Source: Pipra filicauda
Lineage: Eukaryota; Chordata; Aves; Passeriformes; Pipridae
Length of the DNA: 64,000 nt
Reading direction: 5' to 3'
NCBI RefSeq assembly: GCF_003945595.2
Contig: NW_024104313.1
Span: forward strand, 992,001 to 1,056,000
A program made the position numbers and the translations under genes. Below are positions 39,838 through 53,377 of the stretch, piece by piece (position 1 is the stretch's first letter; every line of letters starts with the position of its first letter). The notes under the pieces are model-generated. The model saw only the letters and a program-made list of their open reading frames with translations, did no database searches and had not been told where the DNA came from.

Positions 39838-39901
39838 TGTGTGTGTGTGCGTGCATGTGTGTCTGTGCACGCTCACGTGCACGTGTGTGTGTGTGCGTGC
39901 T
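39838..39901. repeat. (TG)n-rich imperfect microsatellite
   Basis: Alternating TG/CG/CA-rich stretch (gtgtgtgtgcgtgcatgtgt and following). It gives spurious Val-Cys and His-Thr rich open frames on both strands. Confidence 0.85.
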
Positions 39902-42900
39902 TTTGACTGAGGCTCCCAGTTCAGTGGTGCCACACCGTTGTCTGGTGGTGGCAGCAGACAGTGGCAGGGTGGCACAGTCTGTTCTCAAGGAATGGCTGAG
40001 GTGTGTGTGGAGACCTGATGTAAGACAGGGCCTGAGGCAAAGGCCCCTGGCTAGAGAAACTGAATCATGAGGAGTGTTTGCAGAAGAAGCAGGCATGCAA
40101 TAAGCTTGAATGGAGACACAACATGTGGCCAGTGTGACCCTAGGATCAAAGAGAAAAATGAGGACATGCAGGCACGGACAGAAAACCCTGTGAGAGTTCA
40201 TGTACACACAGACATCAGCCCAACTCGCATGGAGTCACATCTTTCTAACAGCAAAACCTTCACCACATCACACTGAACTCACAAGGAAGCTGTGAGGGTG
40301 AGAGCAGGGGTTTACATCACCGGCTGTCACCATGGTGAGGTGGGTACCACCTGAGCACAGGCTCCTTGTCAGTTGCCATGCCATGGCAGCAGGGAGGTCT
40401 TATCCCCAGGAGGAGATCAAAAGCAGTCACAGAAATGAGGGGAAGCACAACTGCTCATCCAGGTGCTTCCAGGTACAGATAAATAATGCTGAAAATCAAC
40501 ATCATTGACTATTAATGCAGAACTAATAATGCCACCACCTTCCTATGGCATCCATGGGGATGTGGTGTTCCGGTACACTCTCACTCATCCTGTGTCGCCA
40601 ATCACCCCTGGTGCCTGCCTAGAAAACCTTGGCTCATTGAGTTGGAGTTTTTGAAACTTCTCAGACATGTTTTAGCTTCTCACTTGCTATGCAGCCATTT
40701 CATTTAGCAGACCTAGGGGCTATTTTTTAAGATTAAGATTGTTTTTTCCTAGAGCTCACTGTTCCTGGAAACTCCAAGAAAACTACAGTGCAGACAGAAG
40801 TTTAAACAAAGTTCTTGCGTGATATCATATGACTTATTTAAAAGCTTTCCTCTTCAGAGTGGCCACCTGTAATTATCTCAGAGCACACACCAGTGTTACA
40901 GGATGTTCTTGATCAGATCAGAGTTTGAGAGTCTGCGGTATTGTTTTTCCATCTTCAGTAGCTGTCAGATTTCTTCTGCATTGGGCATGGCTTTGCTGAC
41001 TGTTGGCAGCATGGATCAGCCCAGAAGAGTGTGAACCACCACAGTGTACATCTGCCCTGGGAAAAGAGTCTCTGTTGAGGTCTACATTCCCAGCCAGACC
41101 TATCCTGCCCAAACTTATTGAAACTCCTCCTGGGTATTGTCCTTGATAGCTGTATTTCCCTCTGCTATTCCCTTTGTGCCTATGGCATTCAAGAAAACAA
41201 GAAGTGAAGCCACACATACCCCAGACACCAGACATTCCTGATGTATGGGAGTGTCCACTACCAGAAGGAGGTGCACTACCAGGAGCAATATCAGGCACAG
41301 AGACTCTGGTCAGTGTGGCTGTAAGGCTCTTAGTGCTGTGTAAAAAATATGCATAAACATGCTCAGCTGTTAATGGTTTATCCAGAAAGTATTGAAGAGA
41401 CTTAAAAGCATCTGCTGGCTTGGGTATGACCTGTCATCCAGGGGCTGGCCTTAAAACTGATGTAAAAGCAGAGTTGGCATAGACCCTATGTCACATGCAC
41501 TAATTCCACAGAAACCTGTGTTTGCCTCCAGGTGATTTAGACCAGCTTTGAATGCTGTCTCACCTGGGAACCAGCACTGGTGTTATTGGTGTGGGACCAT
41601 TCTGCTGCAGGCTGCAGAGCAAATATACCCTGAAATCAGGAGGAAAAGCTGAGATCACAGTATCTAGTATCTTCTGCTCTAAATGAGCAGCAGATGCAGT
41701 TAAATATTAATGCTGCTATGATACAGCTGTGGTCTGGCCCTACAGTATGACATACATTACGTATGTATTAGCACATATTTTGTTGCATGTATGACTAAGA
41801 ATAGCCACTCACCTGGGTGGTCCCCATAGGGATGATTAACCACCCTGCCCACCCACTTCCAGCCTTAGGGACTCAGGGAGATAATGTAATGACAATATAG
41901 TCTCATAATTTCCTGATACACTCATAGTCCACTTACTCTTGTATTTATGGGAGCAGCCCAATAATTCAGAAGTTAAAGGTAATCTCTACTGAATAGGCAT
42001 CTTGCGCCATAAGAGATGTTACAAGGTCACTCAGCCCAAAATACCTCAGTGGAGAACAGCCTGTATACACTGTAAAACTGCCTGTGCTGTTGGCTCTGCC
42101 ATCTCAGTCTTGGGAAACCAGAGTGGGACCAGTGCTGTTTGCATGGCTGGCCATGCAGGTCATGGGGAGTCTATTTGACCATCACCTGCTGAGTAATGCA
42201 AGACCCTCGCTGCACACACATTTCCCCCATGTACACACACACAGGGACATGCTGCTGTTCCAGTATCTGAATTTGTGGCTCTTTCTGTGAATCCTTTCTG
42301 CACTTTGTCCTTGTTTTTATCTTTATTTGACTTACAGGCTGAGCTTCTGCAGTCACTTGATTAACGTGTTTGACTTCATGCCTTAGTTTCAGTCCACTGA
42401 GAAATGTCTCTTCTGCAGGGACCTCTCCTGCCTTCATTTAGCCAGTTCCTCCCAAATCAAGAGCAGGCCTATTCTGGCTCAACAGTGTCCCCACACTGAA
42501 TTTATGGTTCATCCATACAAAGTGCCAAGTTCAGTGATCTTGTTCTAGCCACTCCCTTAGCTGTAAAGTGGCTAAGCTTTCTCATGGATATTTCACTTCA
42601 AAAGATGCATGTTGAAGAGGCAACCAACCCTACAGATGCTCAAAGGTCACATCATGATCTCACTGAAGCATGTGGGCAGCTTCTTCTCACCTACCACTGC
42701 CCCAAATTGGATATCTAATTGTGACTATCACTGTCTTGTTGCTTCTTCCAGCACCAATATCCACTCACTGCCTCATTTCTTACACTGGAGGCAGTTATGA
42801 AGGCACTTACTGCAGCAGGGAGGGAGGGGAGCACCAAACCTCACTGGGCAGGCAGCACAGCAGGACAACTACCACTGTGTGGGAAGACTCAACCAGAAAA

Positions 42901-45900
42901 CGTTGCTCTCTATTTCCTAAGTCCTATTACGCATGGCAAGCATTTGGTTTCAACCTCGCCTGCTAGCTAGTTTCCTTGCTCTTGAATGTGACTCCCTCTA
43001 CTTCTCTGACCAATCTCTTTTAGTCTACTTCTAGTTAGTTCCACTGAAATTTCAGTGGTCCTGGGGATAAAGTGAAGCAGGGCTATCTGCATTCATGATG
43101 GGTTGGTAGAGTTCAGTCCCAATTCTCTACCAAAGACCAACTGCTTGTCTGTGAATGTTGGATCTGTATGTTTCCTTTGGACTTAAACTACTGAGGCCTT
43201 CTTGCCATTGCTTCTTTTTTGTCCTTGCAGACCCTGAGAAATTGTGTTTATTGTGTTTGTATTGTCTCATTCCTAGCTGCAACTGGAATTGTGCGATCAG
43301 TGAACTTCATTGTCTCTCATAAACATAGACAGATGCACAAATGTTCATAAAACCAAATTACAAGATAACAAACCCCAAATATTTACAGCACAAGATAAGA
43401 TATGAAAATAAAACATAAGAGCAGGAACTCTTAGCTTCTCTAGAAGGGCAGACCAAAGAGCGCCTGGTGTGACAAGTAGTGTTGGATACCTCCTCTTTTA
43501 CTGGGGCTGCACCTCACTTGCACCTCTATGGTGTCAGATGCAGCAGACCAGAACATGAAATCTCACAGACCAGTGTGCTGTTTCTCAGCTACAATAGAAC
43601 TGTTTTTTAAAGCAATTTGAACAGAAGCAATAGCTTCATCCCCTGCTGAGCAGAAAGCCCTCCTAGAAACATAAATGTTCAGACTAATAACGATTGTGTA
43701 AACAAACATTGACAAACTGCATCACAGCTGTGCGCTTATGATGCTTAACTCCCCAAAGATTCAAGCTTGCGAAATATAGTTAAACTCCTTATGCATCCAG
43801 AAAAAAAATATTCAGACTCAGAGGCAAGAAGTGTTATATTAAATCTGTTGTACTGGTTGATCTCCAATTACAATTTTTCTAGGTCAGTATTAGCTGCTTC
43901 ACTGCTCTTTTTAATAAGTGTTGTGTGTTTGATTCTAGGCCTTCTGTCATGTAAAAAGCAATTTATAATCATGCCAGGAGAGATGGGTGTGTTTACTCAT
44001 TTCACAGAAGTGTTGAAGTGATGCTTTAGCTGAGGACCATACAGAAAATCTAAGAATGACACTGAAGCTGAAGTCTTCTGGTATGGTGTAGGGGGGGAAT
44101 TCTGTAATTGCTTGTCTCTCATTAGACCACATTCACACCAGTGATCCTAACAGCTGCAAGGTGATACGCAAGGAGCAGGGTTGTCAGAAAAATCAGTTCT
44201 CATAATATTATACCACTTTTTATTCTATTGCGGCTGGTTTTAGACAACCCAGCACACTGGGAATAATATTTTGCTGCCTCAAGGATCAAATTGGATTTCA
44301 GCAGGGGTCAAGCCAAAAGCAGGGGCTGCAGGAGGAGTCAGGGGGTCTGTCACAGATTGAGGCAGGGCAGAGAGGTGAGTTAGGGGACTTTGAAGGTGAC
44401 CAATTGGTCTGGAAGGACAAGAGCAGCCTATTGTCCGTGCCCTCCTGTTCTTCTCTATCTTCCCATGGTCAGGACGCTTTGCCCTATCACAGTCTTGTCT
44501 GATGAAATAAAGGGTCACCTTCTTCTTCACACAGCCCCCCATCCATCAGAGAAGCAGCCCTTCCTCCCCCTCCCAATGGGACACCTCTGGATAGGTGCTG
44601 TCCCCATTGTTTAGAGGTGAAGAGAGGCATAGGCCAGGGCAGAGCTCCAGACAGCAGGGATCTGGGGCCCCCTGACACTGGAAATAGTGAGGGATGTGCT
44701 GTTTTCTTGTCATCTTCACTCTCCTCCCAGGCTGCTCAGAGCAGCAGTACTGGGAGCAGAGGTAGGAAGAGGACACCTCTGCTTTGATCCCTGCAGGAAG
44801 GACAGCCTCAATCCCTGGCACCGCCTTTGCTCCTGCTGTGAGTCAGGGTGAGGTGCCAGCGGTGGCTCCATGCCTCATGTTATGCTGTACAGCTGTGATA
44901 CCCTGTCTGAGCAGAGCAGTAAGTACGTGTTTAATATGTGTAATCTAGGAACTTATTAAGCAATCACACTCCCAAGACCTTACTGCAAAATTTAACATTT
45001 GCAATTAACTACATATTAAAGTCTTGCTGAACAGGGCCAGTTCTTGGCCTTTGTAGAAACACCAGTGTCTTTTGGTTGTCCTAGCAGCAATCCTGCTTGC
45101 TACTTGACAGTTTGCTTTCTCCTGTGTTTTTTTTTTTCTTTCTTCCCTTTCGAATTCACAAGTTTTCTTTGAGCTGTGTTTCACATGAAACCTACTTAAC
45201 TCAGCTCTTCTTTCTTATCCAAAGCATGAACTACTGCGGGGCTGCTGGTCCAAGAGAAGCACCTATATGTGGGACAAGAGTCAATGTATTTAGACCACTG
45301 CAAGACTGACCATGCCTGGACTGAGAATAGTGAAATAAATACCATGTCAACCCTTCACAGTATGTTGTGACAGCAAAACCTACCTTTGCCACCTCCAGAA
45401 ATGTATGTTATGATGCAGCCTTAGTCCCCAGGTTCACTTCATCCTCACTTGTTAATCAAGTCCCCTGAGTGGGATCTAGCCTTTTAATACCAATACTGTT
45501 TGCACTGCTCGTCTCATGTCGGTCCTCCTACCCTTAAAGCAGGCATCAGCAGTTCAACTATGCAAAAGAAATAACAAACCTAAGACTTAGAATGCAAGCC
45601 TTTTGGGAATGGGGCTTGTTCTTTGCAGTCATACACAGCTGCTCAACAGGAAGCTGAAGCTCTGGGAGCATGGGCTTTCCAGTCCAGGTGGCTGTGGCTG
45701 CAGGCTGGGTTGAAATACAAGGATAACTGTGGATGGCCTGTGCTGTACTTGTACTGTACCATCCCAGAGCTGGGAAGGCTAGTCTGGCCAGGTCCATCCT
45801 TGGCTCTGTTGATGGATGTAGTTACCCCTTTCAGACAGCTCTGGGAAGGGTTTTGTGAAGTGAATGGGTGAGTGGGCTCGGAAAAATTCTCTGATCAACA

Positions 45901-48316
45901 TTAAAAAAACCTGCATGTCTTGCCTGAAGTGCTTAGCACACCCTCCAGGCTCTGTGTCAGTAGTTACAGAGCTGCTGGGACTCCTTTGCTCCCTTTGGTA
46001 ACCTGTTATCACTGCACCCTTTGATAAGAGTGGCTGTACAAACCTCAAGCACTCTGTGTGGTGACCTTGCCATCTCCTTGGGAAGTCAGAGCAAAGCAGT
46101 AGGACCCTGAGAACCATGGTACAGGTTCACGACAAGCCAATCTGCCCCATGGCTGATTCTCTTTCCCTAGGCAGCACAAGCATCCCTTGTCCTGGCCCAA
46201 ACAGCTCCTCACACAGTGCTTCAGCAGCTCATGGAGCCAAATGCCAGTAGTACAGGAGCTCAACAGTGCTCCTGCTCTTGGCAAAAGCCATGCCACCTCA
46301 TGACTGCAGAAATAGTTTTGTTCAGAGAACAAACTCCAGAAACACATCATGCTCTATGCCCTGGTAAAAGCCAAGGAGTGAAGACTGTGCACTGAGTAGT
46401 CTTTGTCACCAAGGGACATATTCCTAGGTTACACAATACTAAGTGGTAATTAATGTTCAAGGAAGAAATGAGCTCAAGCTGTGACTTTTGGAACTAGACC
46501 CAAATAACCTTAAACTAGAGGGTTTTGCCAAATATAGTGTGATTATCATCTAAGAAAAATGTGTTAGTAGCATATGAGCCAACCATAAAGTACACTTTGT
46601 TTCTCTCAGTTACAAAATAAGTTCTCACAGTGCAAATAAATATCAAGTGCAAACACAAGCTTTTTGAAATAACTTGAGCAGCCTAAAAACAAGGTGCATA
46701 GGCTCCCTCTGTAGTCAGTTCTTAGACATCTAGCCCTCAGTGCTGACCTGAATTGCTAAGATCCCATGATGCAAAGCACTGGTTTGTCACAGATTCTTTG
46801 GCAGTCCAAATTTGCTTAAACATTTTTTGACGGGCAGGATTCACACAAGATTGGGTGTTGTCTAGCCACCTGCCGTCAGCCCCACCATGAGCTCAGCACT
46901 TTGTGCCCTGGTTAATTTGTCAGAAATGTCCCCGTGTGTCAACACCTTGTCCAGATCAGCTGTGTCCTGAGGGGTGTTCCAATTCTATTAACAGCTCTGG
47001 GTGCACAGATCTGCTAATAAGCACTGCTGTAGGCTCCTGCTCTATATGCAAATATATATCTGGAGGTACCTAGGTGCTAGGTGTTCAGCTTTTACATGGT
47101 TGACATTAGCCCAGGTGAAACCCTACAAAAAGCTACAATACAGCCAGTCTGTCCTTCACCACAAGGAGGACACCACCCTGCTTCTTCCCTCTCCTTTCCA
47201 GCTTCCCTCTCCCAGCAGCTCAAGCCATGTGGTCCTGTGCCTTCCCTTGTGCTGATTCTTCTTCATCCCTTTACTGAGCCCTTACAACCGACTACTGCAG
47301 ATATTTGCTAGGATCAGCCTCTGCCTACTTAGTGAGTTGACTGAACTCACAGAGTACAGGACCAACAAGTTCCAGAACAAGCTGTAGGAAAGGTGATGGG
47401 ACCTTTACACCAGGTCCTTAGCCTAGCTGATGCACCTGCACCCCAATGCACAGGCAGTGCACCTGGTGGGTGCATGACTTGCTGTTTGTTTGGATGTTTC
47501 CAGTGATTCTCCATCACATTCCTCTGAACCTAGTATGTCCTGCTCAGGTACATGGTAGCATGTGATTACGGCAAACAGCATCATGCTCAGAGCTCTCTAT
47601 TAAACATCTATGCTCTTAATATATTCACAGGAATTAGAGCTGTGATAAGGTTCAAATACATAGGTAAGCACTGAACCAAAATCACTACTAAATGGCGAGG
47701 ATGAAAGAATGGTTCACTAGAAGGAAATCAATGAAGAAATGCTTACTTGTGCAAGAATAACGTCAGGAGGCACCAGAATGGAAAATTGTTTTAGCCTAAA
47801 TTCTCAAAGATCTGAAAGCCAGTATCTCTGAAAAGCTAGCCTGCTAGATCTCTCTGCCTCAGTTTCTCAGCCTTCAGGAGTGATTTTGTGAGAAGATTCT
47901 TTCAGATCTTTGAATTGGGGCTATTGTTTGGTAGCCAGCAGTTATATATACTACCATAATCAGTATGCTTTTAATCTGTTTGGGGTTTTGGTTTTTTTTA
48001 CAGCTGTATGGTGGGCTTTGCTTTGTTCAAATTTCACCCAACCCTTTGAGCCTATATCTAAAGCTCAGGAAGGTCAGAGTACAGAAACCTTTACCCCAGC
48101 TTTTGAAGGCTGACGTGTTTTAAAGCAGGCATGGTAATGCTTCACTACTGCAGACTGAAGGGATTACTGATTATAGCCAGTAAACCTGTCACATCTGACA
48201 CTGTTTCATGAACCTGCCACTGCAGAGCAATATGGGTCTTCTGTCAGAGGCATAGATGTTCTCTGCCAGCAGAGCTTCTCTGGCTTGGCATGGCTTACAT
48301 CTGTATACACCATTCC

Positions 48317-48438
48317 CAGTCACAGAATCATAGAATCATAGAATCAAGTGGGTTGGAAAAGACCTCCGAGATCATCAAGTCCAACCCTTGATCCAACACC
48401 GCCATGATTACTAGACCATGGCACTAAGTGCCATATCC
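48317..48438 (-). mobile_element. CR1 LINE 3'-end fragment
   Basis: CACAGAATCATAGAATCATA octamer complement followed by GGGTTGGAAAAGACCTCC, GAGATCATCAAGTCCAACCC and GGCACTAAGTGCCA. It sits about 0.9 kb upstream of the SLC22A2-like pseudogene. Confidence 0.9.
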
Positions 48439-49370
48439 AAATCAGGGTGATCTTTTCTCTCCTGCCTACCACAAACAGTCTACCTGGCATCACTTCCCCA
48501 AACCTGCCTGGACTTTGTGAGGTGCTAGTAACAATCAAGCAAAACAGTACTAGGGAGGGTGGCAAAATTTAAATAGCTGTAAAATGTTCGTGAGACAGGG
48601 TTGTAGCTTGCAGCAGCCTCAGCCCTCTGTCCCCCAGGGGGCAGGGCAGGAGGCAGAGGGCAGGATGGGCATACAAAGGCTGGTCACAGGTCTCAGGGCC
48701 ACTCTAGGCTCCCTGAGTGTGGGACAGCTGCCTGTGAACCCCTGTAAGTTCGATTTCATCACCTCTGACTTAGAAGTCCCAACTAGTACTGCAGTGACTG
48801 GTCTGCTTCCTATTTGAGGCACAACACTGTTCTTTAGCCATTAAGTGCCTAAAAGAAATCTGCCCTGTTATGTTTTCTCTGTGTTGTCTTCTTCTATGTC
48901 CACAAAGCAGTATGCAAGCAGTGATCTATGTCCACCGTAATTTTGAGGATAAGGTTTTTCAGTTGTACATATTTACATATATGAGGAAGAGAACCATATT
49001 GTTTTTATAATATTTATGGCCTCTGAAAATACTGGACAGTGGTATTACCACCTACCCCTTACTGTGCACTGATGGACTCTCAGTGACAGACTGAGATGGC
49101 CATAATCTAAGATATCAGATCTTTTATTTCAAGTATGTCAGATATAAAACAAATTAACAACAGAGGCAAAAGAAAAGAGCCAGAATGTGTTTAGAAATGG
49201 CATTTGAGAAACAAAGGCTGCAATGCATGGTTTGACAATTGACAAAGTTAATTATTAGTTTGTTTGTGAGTTTTGGGTAAACACTTCATTTGTTATTTAA
49301 GCATGCAGTGAAGGCCAAAGCCCTGGAAAGCAACAGAGGTAGATATTTTAATGAGTCGTGACATACAAAG

Positions 49371-49764
49371 ATGCCAACCCTAAATGACTTTTTAGAGCAG
49401 GTAGGAGAATTAAACCCTCTTTGTTTTATGCCTGCTTTCTGCTACCTTTTTTCTTATTTACGTGGGGATTTTTTTCCTGGGTTTCATCCCTGAGCACCAT
49501 CACCGCAGCCCCAGGGTGGCTGAGCTGAGCCAGCGGTGTGGCTGGAGTCTGGAGAAGCAGCTGAATCACACAGTCCCCAAGTGGGATGGCCATGGGTCCA
49601 GTTACAACAGCCGCTGCAGGAGGTACAAGGTGGACTGGAATGCAACAGGCATCAGCTGCACCGAACCCCCCAGCAGCCTTGTGGGCATTGGGAGCACTGT
49701 TCCCCTTGGTCCCTGCTGGGATGGCTGGGTTTACAACTTCCCAGGGAGCTCTCTTGTGACCAAG
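49371..49764 (+). pseudogene. pseudogene exon 1, frameshifted
   Basis: The ATG at 49371 opens MPTLNDFLEQVGE, matching the OCT1/2 start, but this frame meets TGA at 49491-49493 after 40 codons. From about 49414 the OCT sequence continues in another frame (TLFVLCLLSATF, then VGIFFLGF) to GSSLVTK and a good donor AAG|GTAAGA. About 21 nt expected between the Glu codon and TLFVL are reduced to 4, a net 17-nt loss. Confidence 0.92.
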
Positions 49765-51244
49765 GTAAGACATAGCTTGTTCTGAAAATTCACTCTTGTC
49801 TGCACAGCTTAAAGCTAGAAGAGGTTGGATTAGTAAAGTTTGCTTTTGGTGTACAGTCTGAGTCTTACTGCTAATAAGTAGTGAATACCAGAACTTGGTA
49901 GGCACTTGGAGCAAAGATTTATATACAGAAATAATGGGAAATTATTGCTTTTTTTGTGAGCATAATACTGCCATCTTCTCATCAATTAAGCCTTTCATCA
50001 ATGGCTATTCTCATAATTCGTTATTTCCATCAGCAAACTGAGGGTAGCACCCCATAGCCCAAACTGCACATTTGTGTGATAATCAAAACAGATACTCACT
50101 TAAAATGAATAAGAAGCAGAGGATGCTTTAGCAACAGCAGGGTTCTTTTCTCTCAACTTGCAGTATCTAAACCAGATAACCTAAAATATGAAAAACTGTG
50201 CAAATCAATATCAACAGTCTAAAAGCCATGTAGAGACCTGAAGCATAGGAAGGACCTCAAAACAGATCTCTCCTAGTTCTCTACCAGTCCCAAATCTGTA
50301 TTAGCTATATCTGAACCATGCCTAACAGATGTTTCTGTAACTTGTTCTTTAAAAAGTGCAATGTTGAATACTTCACAGCTTCTTTGGGCAGGGTATTCAT
50401 ATTTCCTTGCTTCACTATCGTCACTGTTACAAAGCAAGTCCACCTCATTTTCCCTTGGGACAGATGGGCTGGGGCAGAAAAAAGCACTCCAGCTGTTCTC
50501 CACACCAGGGAAACAGAGTTGAGCTGTTTGGTATGGCCCCTGCAAACTTGCAAACTTGTCTGTGTTAGAAAAAGACATACATGCTTCTTTCTGGGCTGAA
50601 GTCTAACCACACTTGGGTGAATATTTCCAGCTGTAGAGAAGCTATTACCAGTTTGTCCTCCTCCCTTCACTTGGTGCACAGTGGTAACCTCTTAATTGTA
50701 AACCAAAAGCAGGTTCCCAAGTATTCATTTACTGCAGAGAAAAGTCAGCCAAAATCCACTTTTGACAGTGCTAATGAGATGTGAGACAGGCATCGCGTGG
50801 CTCCACCCCAGCAGATCTCATAGTAGCACCTCCATTTCTTGCACCCAGCAAGCACTGCTTTTATGCAGCAAGGTTATGCATGGTTTGAGACAGACCTTGG
50901 TGTCTGAGAAGGAAATAATGCTCCAAGTGTCCTCCAAATTTCAAGCAGATGGGTGGGGATGAGAAGAGAAGATTTTTCTGAACTTATTTATTTGTTTGTT
51001 GGAAGTTTCTCTCCCTTTCTTGCTCTCCTTATGTGTCATTATGCAATCATTTTTCAGGGTGTAACCTTTTTCACAAGGTTTGAGAAAATCTGGAGAAGAT
51101 CTATTGCAGATGTCAGTTTAAGAGGTTAGAAGATTTCTTTTCTGGAGTCTGTTTACTCATTGGTGTCATTGGCTTCCTTCCTCCTCAAAGAGCCACGTGT
51201 TGTGGGGAATGTTCCTGTGCTTCTAACTGTGGTTGCCCTTGCAG

Positions 51245-51348
51245 TTTAATCTGGTGTGTGAGGAATCCTGGAAGCTGGACCTCTTCCAGTCATGTGTGAA
51301 TGCTGTGGGTTTTATTGGCTCCATGAGTGTTGGCTACATAGCAGACAG
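51245..51348 (+). pseudogene. pseudogene exon 2, still open
   Basis: 104 nt, the normal size, with acceptor TTGCAG and donor AG|GTAGGC. Encodes [17 protein letters not shown] and GYIAD. No lesion within the exon. Confidence 0.92.
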
Positions 51349-51726
51349 GTAGGCAGTATGTAGCCAGGTATGAGATTAACTGTTTCCTCTGGTTATCTGC
51401 TTTCTGCGTGTTGTTGAACAAGATTCATGATTTGAAGAGAAAATTAATGCAGTCAAAACCTGATTCAAAAGGTCTATGTGTCACTTAAAAAGGGGTGGAT
51501 GGCCCTGCTTTTAAAGTTGTGACTCAGGAATCCACGGAAATGCAATGGTGCTGCTCCATTATATGGCCCTGGGGAATTTGCACATTCACAAGTGAAGGGA
51601 TTTTATTTTCTCTCACATCTACAAACTGCAATGCAAGCTCAGAGTCCGAGATGAAATTTTATCTCATGCACCAAAACTATTTGTTAATCTTTGCGATAAA
51701 TTTGTTTCACAAATTAATTTTAACCG

Positions 51727-51825
51727 TATCCAGATGGTCATAAATCAGTTAATATTACTGTGGAGAACAAGAGATATCCAGATGGTCATAAATCAGTTAA
51801 TATTACTGTGGAGAACAAGAGATAT
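51727..51825 (+). repeat. perfect 48-bp tandem duplication (pseudogene intron 2)
   Basis: Two identical 48-nt units (51727-51774 and 51775-51822), each starting TATCCAGATGGTCATAAATC, plus three further matching bases. Perfect identity implies a recent duplication or an assembly artefact. Confidence 0.95.
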
Positions 51826-52401
51826 TTATTTTGGCTGGCATTTATTATCATGCTATTTTTGTTAGTGGATAATTAATAATTTAATGGCTTTCATAATTCA
51901 TACTTTTAACTGAATATATATCTCTGCCAGCTAGAAAACAAATGCCTTTCCAGTGTTCCAGTAAGCTTGTTTCTTTTGGAAACTGCCTATTTCTATCAGG
52001 GAGTCACAGTGATACAGGGAATGACAAATAACAGGGATGTACAAAACTCTATTCAAGAGTTCAATACTCAGCCAAGGTTGATAAAATACGTAAAGATCAC
52101 AGTTAGCAAACAAGATCCCCATAAAAAGCTATTACAGCTTTGAAACATGGGTTGAGGAGCCATATCAGAGCATTCTTGAACTCATTAGCTAAATCATTAA
52201 CCAGACGTAAGCAATGACCTGAAGACAAGACAGGTGAGTCCTGTGAGCTTCCACTGAGATGGAAAATGTCACAAAAGGAAGAGCAGATATGGACTCCTAC
52301 TCAAAATTAACAGAGAAGAGGGGGACAGGGACCCTCTCTAGCCTCTTCAAACCCTATCCTACCAGGGCTGAGCCTTGTTCTTCTCTTCTTTCCCTCTGCA
52401 A

Positions 52402-52556
52402 GTTTGGCTGCAAACTCTGCCTTCTGGTCACAGTCCTCATCAACGTGGTTTTGGGAGTTCTGATGGCCTTTGCACCAAGCTACACCTGGACAGTGATCTT
52501 ATGCCTGATACAGGGACTGGTCAGCAAGGGGGGCTGACTGACAGGCTACATCCTCA
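52402..52556 (+). pseudogene. pseudogene exon 3, moved acceptor and TGA stop
   Basis: The 155-nt span is kept. The expected acceptor CAG|G now reads CAAG, so the only AG ends at 52402 and splicing there would lose one coding base. In the ancestral frame it reads [19 protein letters not shown] through QGLVSKGG, then TGA at 52535-52537 where OCTs have Trp, then LTGYIL. The donor A|GTTATG is weak. Confidence 0.92.
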
Positions 52557-53377
52557 GTTATGGCAGTTTGCAATTACACCTTCTGGGCAGGAACCCTCTC
52601 TTTAGCAGCAGGGCTGACCCCCGCTGGTGCCATCTGATTTTCAAAGCGCTGTATATTACAAGAGCAGACAGTGACACTGTGCTATTCATTGCCAAACTGC
52701 ACCTCTCTGCTTAAATGCAGGTGCTTATGACCCAAGCTTGCACCAGCTCATAGATATAAATTGAATAACTAAGAGGCAGCTCTGAAAACTAGGGAATGTT
52801 CGTAGCTGGAGAGCACATGTCAAAATGAAGGGCAAGGTCTAGAGACAAGAACAACTTGAAAATACTGTGAAGATGTATGGCACCTTCCTGGGAAAGGCAG
52901 CCAGTGGTGCTGTGAAAGGTAACACTTGTGTTTTACAGCCTTGGTGCCAGAAGGACTTTTGCTGCCCTGCATCACGTGCTTGGTGGGTAGAGAGGCTCCC
53001 TAGCTGTGTGGGAGGAGGGAGATGGAGGCAAGAGAGTGACATTTGTCTGTTTTATTTTGCCATTTGATTCTTAGATTGAAGAAGTGCATTGAGGAAAAAC
53101 AACCTTTACCCTGTGTTGCTGGATGAGGGCCTGACACTCTGGAAGGCAGGGGTGAAGTCCCCAGCTGACTGGTGGAAGAGTAAGAGTCGGGACTTGCCCT
53201 GTGATTTCCACCAGGGACCAAGACCAGCTCTGCTTTCCCATCCAAACCCAGGCCAGTGTGCCATGACACAAGGGCACAGCTGAGCACGGGGGCTACATGG
53301 GGTCTCAGTTGGCAAGAGTTATGTTCCCTTGGCTCTCCAAACCAATCTATTTCTGCTCATATGACTTGTCTTTGCAG

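Larger units (their letters stand above)
29217..49370. other. 20 kb gene-poor interval between SLC22A3 and the SLC22A2-like pseudogene
   Basis: The two genes are head to head across this interval. I found no exon series, RNA gene or conserved protein in it. Contents are CR1 fragments (30622, 37676, 38234, 48317), a TG-rich microsatellite (39838-39901), a purine-rich tract around 31560-31745 and a pyrimidine-rich tract around 32755-32885. The longest open frame (33011-33625, minus, 204 aa) has no recognisable domain and is partly low complexity. In mammals the corresponding interval also holds no protein-coding gene. Confidence 0.6.

Noticed and set aside
39660..40207. overlapping open frames of 136 and 140 aa on opposite strands
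   Set aside because: Driven by the TG/CA microsatellite, giving Cys/Val or His/Thr runs; no gene evidence.
44279..44821. Several 60-90 aa Pro/Ser-rich open frames on both strands
   Set aside because: Short, mutually overlapping and without splice sites or domains; compositional.
49426..49914. 162-aa minus-strand open frame
   Set aside because: Antisense shadow of pseudogene exon 1 and its flank.
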